Shown: positions 1-10,352 of the stretch, in pieces
How the letters are laid out: every line of letters begins with the position of its first letter
Numbering within the stretch: the stretch's first letter is position 1
Assembly: GCF_963676685.1 (NCBI RefSeq)
Contig: NC_092350.1
Span: forward strand, 3,337,486-3,401,485
Reading direction: 5' to 3'
Length of the DNA stretch: 64,000 bases
Source: Mytilus edulis
Lineage: Eukaryota > Mollusca > Bivalvia > Mytilida > Mytilidae
Position numbers and translations under genes: made by a program
The notes under the pieces: model-generated
What the model was told of the DNA's origin: nothing
Seen by the model: only the letters and a program-made list of their open reading frames with translations
Databases searched by the model: none

Positions 1-295
1 AAAAAAAAAACAGTTTCATAGTTTTACGACATTGGTAATTGACAAAATATTTAGAGGGGACACCTCCTAGTATATTTCGATCTTTTACCATGATCATGTT
101 TATCTAGGAATACTTTGTGGATACCAATACTGGCTTTAATACAATGGTAGAGAGAGCGCGCCGTCGATGTATTGACGGTGCACGCGTACGAGAGCAGTTT
201 CTTATCATGAACGGCTGTCAACGCTCGATGTGAGCACTACAATGTCTTCAAGGTGGTTCCACTTGATTATTAGTACTGTTTTAAAGGAAAATGAG

Positions 296-795
296 TTAGA
301 CTGTTGTGGTATTTTGCTCGTTGAGATCTAAAAACACTTTCTGTAGTTCTTGACCTGTTTTTTTCACAACATTTCTTGACTGGTAATTGTTAAATCCCTT
401 GGCAGCAATTGTTCTTTTTGGACGAACTTTTTTTTTATTGTCTGGTTCTATAGCAGGAACCACCCCCTCAACCACCTTGTACAGAAATATAAGCTTCTGG
501 CTTGAGCGTATTGTCTGTATGTCATGTGTAGTTTCAGTTTTGTGAGAGTTTTTGAGACTCAACCATCTTCTCCGGATTTGTAGTTTACTGTTATAAATTT
601 TGCAGGTTGTCGCTGTTTTCTCTCAAGCTTGTTGATGTTCGTAGATGTGTAGGGGTCCCATACTATTGACCATAACCCATTATTGACCTGACCAGTGAAA
701 TATATATGCAGTTTCCTTGCATTCCGACAATATCTCAAATTTCTTATCAGGATTCCTAGGCTAGTGTTGAGTTGGCCTTCTTGGCTACGTTGCAA
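296..795 (-). pseudogene. LINE reverse transcriptase C-terminal fragment
   Basis: Two adjacent minus-strand frames (795-559, then 562-296) read as the carboxy-terminal region of a CR1/Jockey-type LINE RT. The first carries LWSIVWDPYTSTNINKLE and KQRQPAKFITVNY, which match the usual 'VWDPHT..NI.KLE..QR.AARFV' block. The second carries KLIFLYKVVEGVVPAI followed by a basic stretch, matching the '..LFLYKV.NGLV.I' block. There is a frame break between the two. The catalytic RT core is absent, so this is a 3' remnant of a dead insertion. The family call comes from recognising these blocks; the exact clade is uncertain. Confidence 0.6.
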
Positions 796-1264
796 ATATG
801 GTAGGCCATTTTAGGTCCCCATTTAGTTTTCTGGTTCCTTAAGATTTTATTACAAAATATTGCATAATTTGTTTAATTTTGACCTGGTCAAAATATTAAG
901 AAGAAACATCCGGCCAAATGACAGTAATATAAGTTAATAAGGAAGCCCTTTCCAGCGAAACATCTGTATATACCTTAATACCGTGAGGAAGTGACACACC
1001 CTCCCAGGTTTGGTGACGAGTACAGTAAACATAATATATGTTTATTCGAGGTCACCTCTATATAAAACTGAGTCCCAGGTAGACATGCCATATAAAACAA
1101 ACAATATATTGTATGTCTATTTGTTTTCTATTATATGTATGTGCTGTATATAATTGATTTAAATTAGTTAGATATATATTCCATATGGAGGTGCTCCTAC
1201 TTACAGAAGAAGAAACCGAGCGCCATCTGTCGTCATAATGATCGTTAGCATAATACAACGACAA

Positions 1265-1530
1265 CATTTAACACTTTGACATTTCACGCATCGACATTTC
1301 ACGAATCGACAAGTTACAAGTTACAAAGCATCAATATACAAATTGACAATTTACCGATAAAGAATTTTGAAATCACACAGTTACAAGTTACAAATTGACA
1401 ATTTACGAATTAACAATTTTGAGTTTACAAATATACAAGTTACAAACTGACAATTTACGCTTTACGAATTATGAAATTACACAACTACAAGTTACGAATT
1501 GACAAGTTACGAATTAAGAACTATGACCCC
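1265..1530. repeat. degenerate short tandem repeat
   Basis: About 265 bp built from variants of 'caagttacaa', 'attgacaattta' and 'cgaatt', repeating every 10-24 bases without a strict period. It looks like an old decayed minisatellite. No coding potential is seen in it, and 800-1260 and 1530-1820 show nothing recognisable. Confidence 0.6.
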
Positions 1531-1821
1531 GTTGGCTTTCCATATAACGGGAGTGGTAAAGGGTAATTTTCGTGCAACTGTATTCAACGGCTTTTTTTCA
1601 TTTGACGTTCAACTTTTCTTCCCATTTTTTTTTTAATTTTAGTGCAAGACGGGTGCCTCTTTCGTTTAACAAGTTACATGTTCCCAAATTTAAATAAAAG
1701 TGCGTATTTTTCATGCTTTCAGTTTTAAAGTTTTGTTTTCCGTAATCCTAATTTGAATAAAAAAAAACTTTTTTTCGCGAAGTACTGATCCACCATCCCA
1801 ACTCCACCCTTTACTTTTACA

Positions 1822-2905
1822 AGCTCATCTGCTTGTTCTACTAAAGATTTGTCTATTAGATTGACTAAAATTCTGTCCGCAGTTAAAGAGGGTCTTCAGA
1901 TATACTGTGAAACTGTTTACTCACGTAGTGGTATTAACCATATGTGGATTCTTAAAAACTCTAAAGAACTTGTGGATAATTTTAAATCTCGGTCTTTTTC
2001 TGAAATTAGTTCTATCAAAACTTTTGATTTTTCAACCTTGTATACAACCATTCCCCATGTGAAATTGAAAAACCGTCTAAAAGAAATAATCCACAATGCT
2101 TTTCATCATAAAAATGGTAGCATACGCTATAAATTTATCACTTTGGGATACCATAAGGCATATTTTGTTAATAAGGAACAAAAGGGTAAAACATACTACA
2201 CAGAGGAACAAGTGATCAGTATGCTGGAGTTTCTTATTGACAACATATTTGTTGAATTTGGAGGTAGACTTTTTCAACAAATTGTCGGCATTCCTATGGG
2301 AACGAACTGTGCGCCTTTCCTTGCCGACCTCTTCTTATTTTCATATGAATCGGAGTTCCTTCAGACACTTGTCAAAAACAAGAAGATCAAAGAAGCCAGG
2401 TTATTTAATTTCACTTTCAGATATATTGATGATGTTCTTTCCATTAACAATCCGAACTTTTCTGATTGGGTTCCATTAATATACCCACCAGAACTAGAAA
2501 TTAAAGAGACCACAGACATGGCTTCCTCCGCCTCATTTTTAGACTTATACCTCGAATTTGACATACACAGTCATCTCAGTACTCAGTACCAGAATCTATG
2601 ACAAACGAGACGATTTTAATTTTGAAAATATCAATTTCCCCCACCTTAGTAGTAATATACCAACTTCACCTGCATATGGAATATACATTTCCCAACTTAT
2701 TAGGTATTCAAGAGCTTGCAGCTCCTATTCAGACTTTGTAATTTTATTAATATTACTTTTACTGATGGATCTTGACATACTATGAATGACAAAACTATTT
2801 TATTCAATAATACTACTTTTTCTGTTAAGTCTGTTTTTATGATATACATTTGACGTGAAACTGTACTTATGTAACCCGTCATACTTTGAACCACACAATT
2901 ATTAT
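1822..2905 (+). mobile_element. Penelope-like element family A, copy 3 (5'-truncated)
   Basis: Nearly identical over its length to the family-A copy at 24.7-28.3 kb. It starts abruptly inside the RT at 'ctcatctgcttgttctac' and runs into the same AT-rich 3' UTR, ending in a T-rich run near 2905. Relative to copy 1, about 330 bp spanning the RT C-terminus and proximal 3' UTR are deleted between 'gactttgtaa' and 'tttattaatattac' near 2740. 5' truncation is the usual outcome of target-primed reverse transcription. The source copy's GIY-YIG domain is therefore missing here. Confidence 0.8.
1849..2601 (+). pseudogene. PLE family A reverse transcriptase, partial
   Basis: A 250-codon frame covering most of a PLE reverse transcriptase. 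Motif A is FDFSTLYTTIPH, motif B is GIPMGTNCAPFLADLF and the catalytic box is FRYIDDVLS (YIDD). This RT class is the closest retroelement relative of telomerase RT. The frame has no ATG of its own: the 5' part of the gene is absent. It ends early because seven bases (ctcagta) are duplicated at about 2577-2590; the downstream frame (2558-2785) then continues the family sequence before the internal deletion. It cannot make a functional element by itself. Confidence 0.8.
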
Positions 2906-3350
2906 TTTTTTTTTTTTTAACTTGACTTATATATTTTATTGCACTCTATTGCTGTTAACAATTTACTTAGTGTACAGCATTGCACTAAGTATCCCTGATA
3001 TATTAGTTATTAGGTATCCAGGGAGAATATCTAATAAAAGTAAATTGATGTTACATTACAATATTACAATATTTTAAATGATTTCATGTTTACCGGAGAA
3101 TTTCACTTCCGTCCGATAGTTGTTTTAATATTAGATAAATGTGCATCGTTTTGCCATCATCAACTTTGTGATTTGGATAAATTTAATTCATAATATTTAA
3201 ACAGTTTGTCTTATATGAAAGGTAAGTTGACTATAATTTTCATGATGTTTTGAATCATAATCGAAGTTTTAAATTATATGAAAACTGTGGTATTTTAGAC
3301 TGAGATCATCTAAACTACTCAGGTAAACATGATTATACACAACATCAGAG
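2906..3350. other. intergenic, no gene seen
   Basis: AT-rich sequence between PLE copy 3 and the minus-strand LINE. Short frames only, with no recognised protein motif or repeat. Confidence 0.5.
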
Positions 3351-3551
3351 TGTACAACACAAAAGTTGTCAAACATGGAATAAAATAAAAGTAGAAGAAG
3401 AAGACAAAAAAGTGTGTAGTTTACAATATTGAATAATATATTATTATTTTATTTAACATGTGTCAGGTGTTAAAGTACATTATTGTCACCTGACATGCTC
3501 AAGTCATGTGACTTAATACTTGAGTCATGTGACCTCAGGGATATTTATTAA

Positions 3552-4100
3552 TTATTTATGATCATTTATATAGTTTAGGGTTTTTACAATCAATTGACTG
3601 TTTTTTCTTTTAATTACATTATTGACCTCAACTATATATTTTATTTCTGCCTTGAATATTTTAAAGATATCTATTTTTGTTCTCTTTGAGTCAGATATGT
3701 AATATGATTTGTAGATAGAAAAAAATATTACAGTCAAAAGGAAGTTGATTTCATAGTAAGCTTCATCATTTATTTTATATCCTACTATAAGATTTTCCAT
3801 ATTAAAAATGCTTTCATTGAAACCTATAAATTTAAGAAGGTTCAATATTTTTGATATAAAATCTCTGTTGTAACTGCAAGAAAAATAAAAATGTTCATAA
3901 TCTTCTTTTATACTGCAATGATTACATTTATTATCTGTGAGTATTTTCCATTTTACTAATAAATCATTGCATGGAAGTATATAGTGAATTAATTTCCATC
4001 TAAACATTTTCAGTTTATTGTCAGGTAAGTAGTTAAAAATGAATTTGAAACAATTTTCTAGTTTGAAGTAAAGGTTTTTGGCAAACAATTTTTCCCACAT
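3552..4100 (-). pseudogene. LINE ORF2 C-terminal cysteine-rich domain
   Basis: A 182-codon frame that is the terminal part of the interrupted LINE ORF2. It contains KLKMFRWKLIHYILPCN, then CNHCSIKEDYEHFYFSC: the C-x2-C...H...C knuckle (zf-RVT type) that ends many LINE RT proteins. It lies immediately beyond the PLE insertion and rejoins the segment before it through YNIIINENKPDKP. No start of its own is expected. Sequence below 3552 is AT-rich 3' UTR with two copies of 'tcatgtgac'. Confidence 0.75.
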
Positions 4101-4146
4101 TATAATTCCTATAGGTTTGTCTGGTTTGTTTTCATTTATAATAATG

Positions 4147-5424
4147 TTATAAAAGAGGGACGAAAGATACCAAAGGGACAGTCAAACTCATAAATCTAAA
4201 ACAAACTGACAACGCCATGGCTAAAAATGAAAAAGACAAACAGAAAAACAATAGTACACATGACACAACATAGAAAACTAAAGAATAAACAACACGAACC
4301 CCACCAAAAACTAGGGGTGATCTCAGGTGCTCCGGAAGGGTAAGCAGATCCTGCTCCACATGCGGCACCCGTCGTGTTGCTTATGTGATTACAAATCCGG
4401 TAAATAGTCTAATTCGGTAGGTCAAATTCATGAAAGGGAAGGGGATTGTAGTTACGACGTGAGGAACATATCCGATATCATTTGTGAAATGGTTATTCCA
4501 TAACGGTCAACCAACTCGTGATGGCGTCCGTAAAATTTACGAAGGGATGATTTCAACTTCACCATTTGGAACTCTTGATTTAATAGCTTCCTTGTGAGCA
4601 GTAACCCTCTATCAAGAAAATCATGATAGGAAATGCAAGCACGGGAATATCGTATCATTTGAGAGATATATACCCCGTATGCAGGTGCTGCTGGAATGTT
4701 GCTACTTAGAAATGGAAAGTTCACAATTGGAAAGCTGAAATCATCTCTTTTGTCGTAAAGTTTTGTCTTCAACCGACCCTCATTGTCAATTTCTAGATGT
4801 AAGTCAAGATATGAAGCTGACTTAACTGTATCTGTAGTATCCTTTATCTCCAATTCGATGGGATAGATGCGTTCCACATAGTCACCAAATTTTGAATTGT
4901 TTAGTGAAAGAACGTCATCTATATAGCGGAAAGTAGAGTTAAAGGATATTGCTAACTTCTTATCTTTCTTCCTAAGAAGTTCCTGCATGAAGTCAGCCTC
5001 ATAATAATAAAGAAACAAGTCTGCAAGTAGAGGGGCACAGTTTGTTCCCATTGGTATGCCGACAGTCTGTTGAAAAACACGTCCTCCGAACGTAACAAAT
5101 ATGTTGTCAATCAAGAAATCAAGCATCTTGATAATATCGGTTTCAGAGAATTTTTTGTTTGAATCAGAGTGATTCTTTACAAAGTAGGATTTATCCTTCC
5201 CTAAGACAAGATACTTGTATCTACGTTGGCCATTCTTTTTTATGAAGCAAAGTAATACCAGCTCTTTTAATTTGTCTTTAAGTTTGGAATGTGGAATACT
5301 TGTGTAAAGAGTAGAGAAGTCAAATGTTTTAATACTGTTACAAGATGAAAGAGAGTTAGATTGTATGTACTCTAAAAGATCTTTGGAATTTTTAAGTATC
5401 CACATCTGATAAATTTGTTTTGTA
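4147..5424 (-). mobile_element. Penelope-like element family B, copy 1 (inserted in the LINE)
   Basis: The PLE runs on the minus strand from about 5424 to 4147 and splits the LINE ORF2. LINE sequence reads ..STKQIY on one side and YNIIINENKPDKPIG.. on the other, and a short TTTAT occurs at both junctions, consistent with a small target duplication. The segment 4450-4147 is the element's 3' UTR: the 'gaggtcaca../ggtgctccggaagggtaagc/agagggacgaaagatacc' block. It recurs next to the second family-B copy (29.76 kb) and alone at 59.5, 62.4 and 63.9 kb. Confidence 0.75.
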
Positions 5425-5663
5425 CTCATTTTAGAATTGATTTCTTTATTATGCATGCATTTTAGACTATTTATAGTAATATGAATATTAACTTTAGTTT
5501 TAATTGAATTATCTTGATTTAATATGGTAAGCCATTGATTTGGTATTGCTTTTTTAATACAGGATATCTGCCTGATCCTATCATGTTTATTTTCTAGTTT
5601 AGAAAGTATATGTGTTTCAGAAATTTGACCTCTATCATCTATGATATCATTTATGAAAAACAA
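4452..5663 (-). CDS. chimeric frame: LINE ORF2 segment fused to PLE family-B reverse transcriptase
   Basis: A 403-codon open frame. About the first 85 residues (FFINDIIDDRGQISETHIL to MSTKQIY) are LINE ORF2 C-terminal sequence. From MWILKNSKDLL onward it is a 5'-truncated PLE reverse transcriptase, with motif A FDFSTLYTSIPH, motif B GIPMGTNCAPLLADLF, catalytic FRYIDDVLS and the C-terminal block RKFYGRHHELVDRYGI. The PLE inserted in the same orientation and in phase, so no stop separates the parts. The RT half is intact from its truncation point to its natural stop. The PLE fingers N-terminus and its GIY-YIG nuclease are absent, so autonomous function is unlikely. It could equally be an unexpressed accident. 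Confidence 0.75.
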   Translation of the reverse strand: MFFINDIIDDRGQISETHILSKLENKHDRIRQISCIKKAIPNQWLTILNQDNSIKTKVNIHITINSLKCMHNKEINSKMSTKQIYQMWILKNSKDLLEYIQSNSLSSCNSIKTFDFSTLYTSIPHSKLKDKLKELVLLCFIKKNGQRRYKYLVLGKDKSYFVKNHSDSNKKFSETDIIKMLDFLIDNIFVTFGGRVFQQTVGIPMGTNCAPLLADLFLYYYEADFMQELLRKKDKKLAISFNSTFRYIDDVLSLNNSKFGDYVERIYPIELEIKDTTDTVKSASYLDLHLEIDNEGRLKTKLYDKRDDFSFPIVNFPFLSSNIPAAPAYGVYISQMIRYSRACISYHDFLDRGLLLTRKLLNQEFQMVKLKSSLRKFYGRHHELVDRYGITISQMISDMFLTS

Positions 5664-5915
5664 ATTGCTTTTTATCCATTCTTCAAAAAATAAACATTTT
5701 CCATTTAGTCTGATGAAATTATTTCCCCATATAAATTGTTTTCTTATTTGTAGAAAGTCATGTGGGTATAATGACCCACCTCCTTTAACACTATTAAATC
5801 CAAGTTTTAATTAATTCTTGGTAAAATTCTGGAACACTTTTGAAAATTGTTTTATCTAGATCATTTGTGTTTTTTAGATTCATTAGAAATATGATCAAGT
5901 TATTACCAAATTTAT

Positions 5916-6320
5916 TTAAATAAAATCTTGGTATAACTGTCCAATTGTCTGTTTCGGTATTAAATAATTTTGATTATAAATTTTAGCCTTTTTTATAAAA
6001 GTATCAATGTCTATCATTTTAAGTCCCCCTTTTTTGTACTCTGTTGCAAGAGTTGATCTTCTAATCTTATCTCTTTTACCATTCCACATAAAATTGTATA
6101 TGAGGGTTTTAAATTTTTGAAGCGAATCTTTTGGTATTACAGTATTTGATGCTATATATGTAAAGTTTGGTAGAATTAAAGATTTAGTTACTACTATTCT
6201 CCCTAATATACTTAGTTTTCTTTTTTTCCAGTTTGCTATTATTTTTTCACATTTCAATATTTGTTTTTCAATATTAAGATTTTGACATTCTGATTTATTG
6301 TGTCCAAAATAAATTCCCAA
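5916..6320 (-). pseudogene. LINE ORF2 thumb/connection segment, frame-shifted
   Basis: Continuation of the LINE ORF2 in another frame, beginning GIYFGHNKSECQNLNIEKQ and containing KRKLSILGRIVVTKSLILP and KFKTLIYNFMWNGKRDKI. These match the conserved post-RT region of L1/Tx1 ORF2 ('W..R.LS..GR....K.....'). It ends at a stop near 5916, after which reading continues toward 5425 with further frame changes. It is not a separate gene. Confidence 0.7.
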
Positions 6321-6376
6321 ACTTTTGATAGGTTTATTACTCCAATTAATATTTTCATATTTTTCTTTGCAGTGCT

Positions 6377-8653
6377 TTAATCAGTTAATTTGCCAAGCCA
6401 TATTCCTTCAGTTTTAGTTCTATTAAGTTTAAGGCCAGAAAAGTTACCAAATGTTTCAATTAAATTTAACGCAACTGTAATGTCCTGTTTAGAATGTAGG
6501 AACAGAGTAGTATCGTCAGCTAGTTGACATATTTTTAGGGTATTAGTGCTGCTTTCTAGCTTAATTTCTAATCCTTTAATATTTCTATTTTCTCTAATTT
6601 TTATAGCCATTATTTCTACAGCAAGAACAAAAAGTAACGAAGATAGCGGACAGCCTTGTTTAATACCACGGACTGCTTTAAAGCGACTTGAAACCCAGCC
6701 ATTATTATTTATACATCCCTTAATATCTGAATACATTAGTTGAATCCATTTTAAAAAACTTTCTTTAAAACCAAATTTTTGAAGTGTTTCAAACATAAAC
6801 ATCCACTCAAGAGAGTCGAAAGCTTTTCTAAAATCTAAAAATAAGACAGCTCCATCTATTTTGAGATTTTCTGAATAGTCAATAGCATCTTGTATCTGTC
6901 TAATGTTGAAGCCAATGTACCTATTTTTTATGTATCCTTTTTGATCTGAATGTACCAGTTTATGAAGTAGTGGTTTAAGTCTTTGCGCCAAGGCATATGC
7001 CAGAAGTTTAACATCATAATTCAAAAGTGTTATAGGTCGATAATTATCAAGCGACAAAGGGTCATTTTTTTTATAAATGAGTGATATAACGCCTATTTTT
7101 TGTGTGTTGGACAATTGTCCTTTAGTATAGCAATAGTTAAATGTTGATACTATTAAAGTTTTTAATTCTACCCAAAACTTTCTGTAAAATTCAACATTTA
7201 GTCCATCTAATCCTGGGGCACGGTTTAGTTTCATTTTAAATATAGCTTCTGTGCATTCTTCTTCAGTTATTTCTCCTTCGCAAGCATCACTTTCACTTTC
7301 ATTTAATTTTTTATGTTTTTTAATATCATTTAAATAATTTTGTGTTTCTTGTAAGTTTGGATTTGTTGATGTGTATAAATGTTTATAATATTTTACTTCA
7401 AGGTTTAATATATTTTCATGATCCCTAGTTATCTCCCCTTTTTCATCATATAGTTGTGTTATTGTTTTCTTGCTTTGCCTAGATTTCTCAAGACCTAGAA
7501 AATAAGCTGAATTTCTTTCACCCTCTTCCACCCATTTTGCTCTAGCTCTAATTTGGTTACCCTTTATTTTTTCATAGTAAAGCTTTCCTAATTTTTCTTC
7601 TGTATATTCTATTGTTTGCAATAAACTTGTTTTAGCTGTATTATTGTTTTGAGTATTAGCTAGGATATTAAGTCTTTGTAAGTCTTTTTCTAAAATGTTT
7701 ATTTTATCTCTTTTTTCCTTAGCTTTAGATTTGCAATAATTAATTGAAATATCTCTTACCTCAGTTTTAAAGTTATCCCATAGTAAGTCGAGATCGGGAA
7801 AATTTGTACTTTTATTTTTATAATTGGTTATCAAATTAGAAATTGTTTTCACATAGTCCTCCTTATCTAATATACTGCTATTTAATTTCCAGTATCCCCT
7901 GCCTTTAGGACCTCTATTTATATCTATTTTTAATGAAACACAATTATGATCAGTATGTTGCAGAACTATAGGTCTTATATCGCAGGAAATGGATTTTTTG
8001 TAAACTTCAGGTCCTATTAAAAAATAGTCAATTCTTGTTGCTTCAGATCTATCTTTTCTACACCAAGTGAATTGCGTTTTATGTATGTTTTTCTCTCTCC
8101 AAACATCTATAACTTTTAATGATTTGATTAATTTGTTGAGATTACAGACTGGTTTGTTATTTTTTGTTTGTTTAGATTTATTTTTTGAATCTATTTGAGC
8201 TAATATGTCATTAAAATCACCTCCCATGATAATTTGCCCTATGCTATGTTTATCCACTAATAATTTAATATTTTTAAAAAAGTTATTTCTAGTGTGTGGG
8301 TTGTTAGGTGCATATAAATTAACTATAGTTAATATGTTGTCATTTACTTCCATATTTACAAGTAGAAATCTACCTTCTTCATCTTCAAAACTATCAATTA
8401 ATTTCAAGTTTAGTGTTTTTTTTATCCAAATTGCAACACCTCGTGAATTGCTTGTTCCGTTACTTAAAATAATTTGTCCTTCAAATTCATTTTTTAATTG
8501 GGTTGACATATTATTTACAAAGTGAGTTTCTTGTATTAATATGATATCACATTTTTGTTGTTTTGACCATTCTATTAATCTTTTTCTTTTTTCAGCTTTT
8601 TGTAGTCCTTTGCAGTTAATAGAACAAATGTGAAGATTATTCCAAATTGTCAT
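6377..8653 (-). CDS. LINE ORF2: endonuclease-reverse transcriptase (N-terminal 758 aa)
   Basis: An uninterrupted 758-codon frame. The N-terminal third is an EEP-fold, APE-type endonuclease: INCKGLQ near residue 14, LIQETHF near 40, GGDFND near 143, RIDYFLI near 208 and HTDHNCVSLKI near 236 give the expected N, E, D, D and H catalytic positions. A coiled linker follows. The RT core has RAPGLDGLNVEFYRKFW, LDFRKAFDSLEW (motif A), GIKQGCPLSSLLFVL (motif B) and QLADDTTLF (motif C, ADD). The enzyme nicks target DNA and primes reverse transcription from the nick. The frame stops just past the RT core (WLGKLTD, stop), and the homologous reading resumes in another frame at about 6320, so the protein is truncated. 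The motif style fits the Tx1/L1 group; the clade assignment is inferred. Confidence 0.85.
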   Translation of the reverse strand: MTIWNNLHICSINCKGLQKAEKRKRLIEWSKQQKCDIILIQETHFVNNMSTQLKNEFEGQIILSNGTSNSRGVAIWIKKTLNLKLIDSFEDEEGRFLLVNMEVNDNILTIVNLYAPNNPHTRNNFFKNIKLLVDKHSIGQIIMGGDFNDILAQIDSKNKSKQTKNNKPVCNLNKLIKSLKVIDVWREKNIHKTQFTWCRKDRSEATRIDYFLIGPEVYKKSISCDIRPIVLQHTDHNCVSLKIDINRGPKGRGYWKLNSSILDKEDYVKTISNLITNYKNKSTNFPDLDLLWDNFKTEVRDISINYCKSKAKEKRDKINILEKDLQRLNILANTQNNNTAKTSLLQTIEYTEEKLGKLYYEKIKGNQIRARAKWVEEGERNSAYFLGLEKSRQSKKTITQLYDEKGEITRDHENILNLEVKYYKHLYTSTNPNLQETQNYLNDIKKHKKLNESESDACEGEITEEECTEAIFKMKLNRAPGLDGLNVEFYRKFWVELKTLIVSTFNYCYTKGQLSNTQKIGVISLIYKKNDPLSLDNYRPITLLNYDVKLLAYALAQRLKPLLHKLVHSDQKGYIKNRYIGFNIRQIQDAIDYSENLKIDGAVLFLDFRKAFDSLEWMFMFETLQKFGFKESFLKWIQLMYSDIKGCINNNGWVSSRFKAVRGIKQGCPLSSLLFVLAVEIMAIKIRENRNIKGLEIKLESSTNTLKICQLADDTTLFLHSKQDITVALNLIETFGNFSGLKLNRTKTEGIWLGKLTD

Positions 8654-8985
8654 ACGATAGGTAAGTTTGTTTTATATTATTTTCGGAAAGTTGGGGAGTT
8701 TCCATTCTATTTTTATAGACAGGTATCATGACCTGTTTCTGACCTGAGTTCAGTCACGTGACTTCCGGTGGTGGTTGACACATTTTTTGGTGCAGGGAAT
8801 ATTCAATGATTTTTGTGTTGTATAGTGTGCAATTGAACATATAAAAAAACAATTTTATAACATTTATGAAAAACTACAAAACAAACCAATATATAAACAC
8901 TTTTTATCTGAAATAGAAACAGTTGAGACGAATATCACACAACTCAATTTGACTTTCGCGTGGTCCGTGCACTTCCTGTCTGCGA
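8654..8985. other. spacer between divergent LINEs
   Basis: Contains no coding frame I can support. It would hold the 5' UTR of the minus-strand LINE ORF2 and the start region of the plus-strand esterase frame. A palindromic E-box-like CACGTG lies at about 8755. Whether either LINE's promoter is here cannot be told from sequence alone. Confidence 0.35.
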
Positions 8986-9138
8986 ACTTCAAAACAAACT
9001 TAAAGATACTTCATATTTTGATAACAATACCATAAACAGTAACATATATACTCTATATCATATCTCAACATACATGTTAATTCAAAGAAAATTAACCAAA
9101 TTTCTGCAAAGGAGCAGGCTTGCCCCCCATGGGACTAA

Positions 9139-9820
9139 AAAATATACTCCCATTATAATCACTGACAGTAAGGGGTACAACCTAGAATCCCAAGCATCAA
9201 CAACAACTGAGCGTGATATTACTTGGTTCTGCTAGAATTAGAGAATGTAGAGAGTGGCTGGAGAGTTCAATAGACACCCTAATACAAGAAGAGGGCAATA
9301 TATGGGTATATATATGGGCTGGTACTTGTGACTTTACTATAAAAAACGGGCGATACATATCTTTAAGAACCCATGACGATTCAGTTGTAGACGATATAAT
9401 AACCGAAGCTAATCTAATAACACAATGCATCAAAGCACACCCAGGGTCTAAAGTAACGATACTGGAAATACCTTTATATTCAATTGTCAATTGGAATTGG
9501 GCTGCCGGAATAAGTAAAATCAGATTCAGATTTCAGTTTTTATCAACACAACAAAGATTTAGAAGAACAAATAGTCAGTGTTAACAGAAAAATCAGAGAA
9601 GTTAACACAAGCAATATCTCCTACTCTCCAAAGTTTAGCTCTGATCTTACATTAATACAAAAGCATAGGAAAGGTGATCGCCACAGAGTGACAAGGCGGG
9701 TGCAGCATAGGTTTGAACTGTACTTTGATGGTGTACATCCAAGACAGCTACTGTCAAAAGTTTGGTCAAGAAAAATTGAACAACAAATAATTAAGGACTG
9801 TTGGGAAACTTCTAATTGAA
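9139..9820 (+). pseudogene. SGNH/GDSL-type esterase of a LINE, frame-shifted
   Basis: Read across three frames (8960-9235, 9213-9584, then about 9560-9820), this is one protein of about 225 residues. ITDSKGYNLE at the start resembles block I (catalytic Ser). VYIWAGTCDFTIK resembles block III (GxND-like). LYFDGVHPRQLLSKVW near the end is a good block V, with Asp and His two residues apart. Acyl-ester hydrolases of this fold occur in ORF1 of CR1-like LINEs, where their role is unproven. Frame shifts near 9230 and 9545 inactivate it. The fold is inferred from spaced motifs, not from a search. Confidence 0.55.
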
Positions 9821-9844
9821 CAATCTGCGTACCTACATTGTACA

Positions 9845-10312
9845 ATACAGTAAGCGTGGGTTACGCCACACTATACTGTATAATATATTTTAGATACAAC
9901 CAATAAATACAACAATTAGTTATGCTGCTTCTTTATCTATAGTAAGCGTGGGTTACGCCACACTAAATTGGTACACGTTCAAAACTAAAATTAGCATCTG
10001 CATCCACACTTGAATGATATTATCGCTATATATATATATGTGTACATAGTTTTTAATCTACCAACAGGAGTTTGGCCAATAGATACTTTTGCTGTACATA
10101 GTTTTTAATTTACCAACAGGAGTTTGGCCAATAGATAATTTTGCTGTAAGCTATATGCAATGCTATGAATTACCTGGAATTATATTCCCTATTAACACTT
10201 TAGAGCAGTGAGCGTAGGTTTCACTACACTATACTGCAAAACGATAGAACTGGTGCAAAAAAAATCAAAAAACAACAACATATTGTAAGCGTGGGTTACG
10301 CCACACTAAACT
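9845..10312 (+). repeat. four covarying hairpin repeats upstream of ORF1
   Basis: The motif AGCGTGG-GTTACG-CCACACT occurs at about 9852, 9954 and 10288, with a variant at about 10210 reading AGCGTAG-GTTTCA-CTACACT. Each folds as a stem-loop with a six-base loop. The variant changes both sides of the stem together (GTGG/CCAC to GTAG/CTAC). Outer arms also pair and differ between copies: ATACAGTA/TACTGTAT at 9846-9882 and GCAGT/ACTGC at 10205-10237. Such paired changes argue for a conserved RNA (or DNA) structure. Function is unknown. Confidence 0.75.
10042..10145. repeat. 52-bp tandem duplication
   Basis: Two head-to-tail units, 10042-10093 and 10094-10145, share 'gtacatagtttttaat', 'taccaacaggagtttggcc' and 'aatagata', with only a couple of base differences. 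They lie in the spacer before ORF1, between hairpin copies two and three, suggesting a 5' UTR or promoter array. Confidence 0.85.
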
Positions 10313-10352
10313 GAATCAAATTATTCTACTTTGAAATAGGTGACTTATCAGA

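Larger units (their letters stand above)
3400..8690 (-). mobile_element. Tx1/L1-like LINE, interrupted by a PLE
   Basis: A minus-strand non-LTR retrotransposon. In element order: apurinic-type endonuclease plus RT (8653-6377), RT thumb/connection (6320-5916), further C-terminal segment (5815-5425), then after the PLE insertion the cysteine-rich C-terminal segment (4100-3552) and a 3' UTR. An ORF1 is not recognisable upstream, so the element is probably 5'-truncated or begins near 8690. Outer boundaries are estimates, since no poly(A) or target duplication could be fixed by eye. The large EN-RT frame remains open, so the insertion is not very old. Confidence 0.75.
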
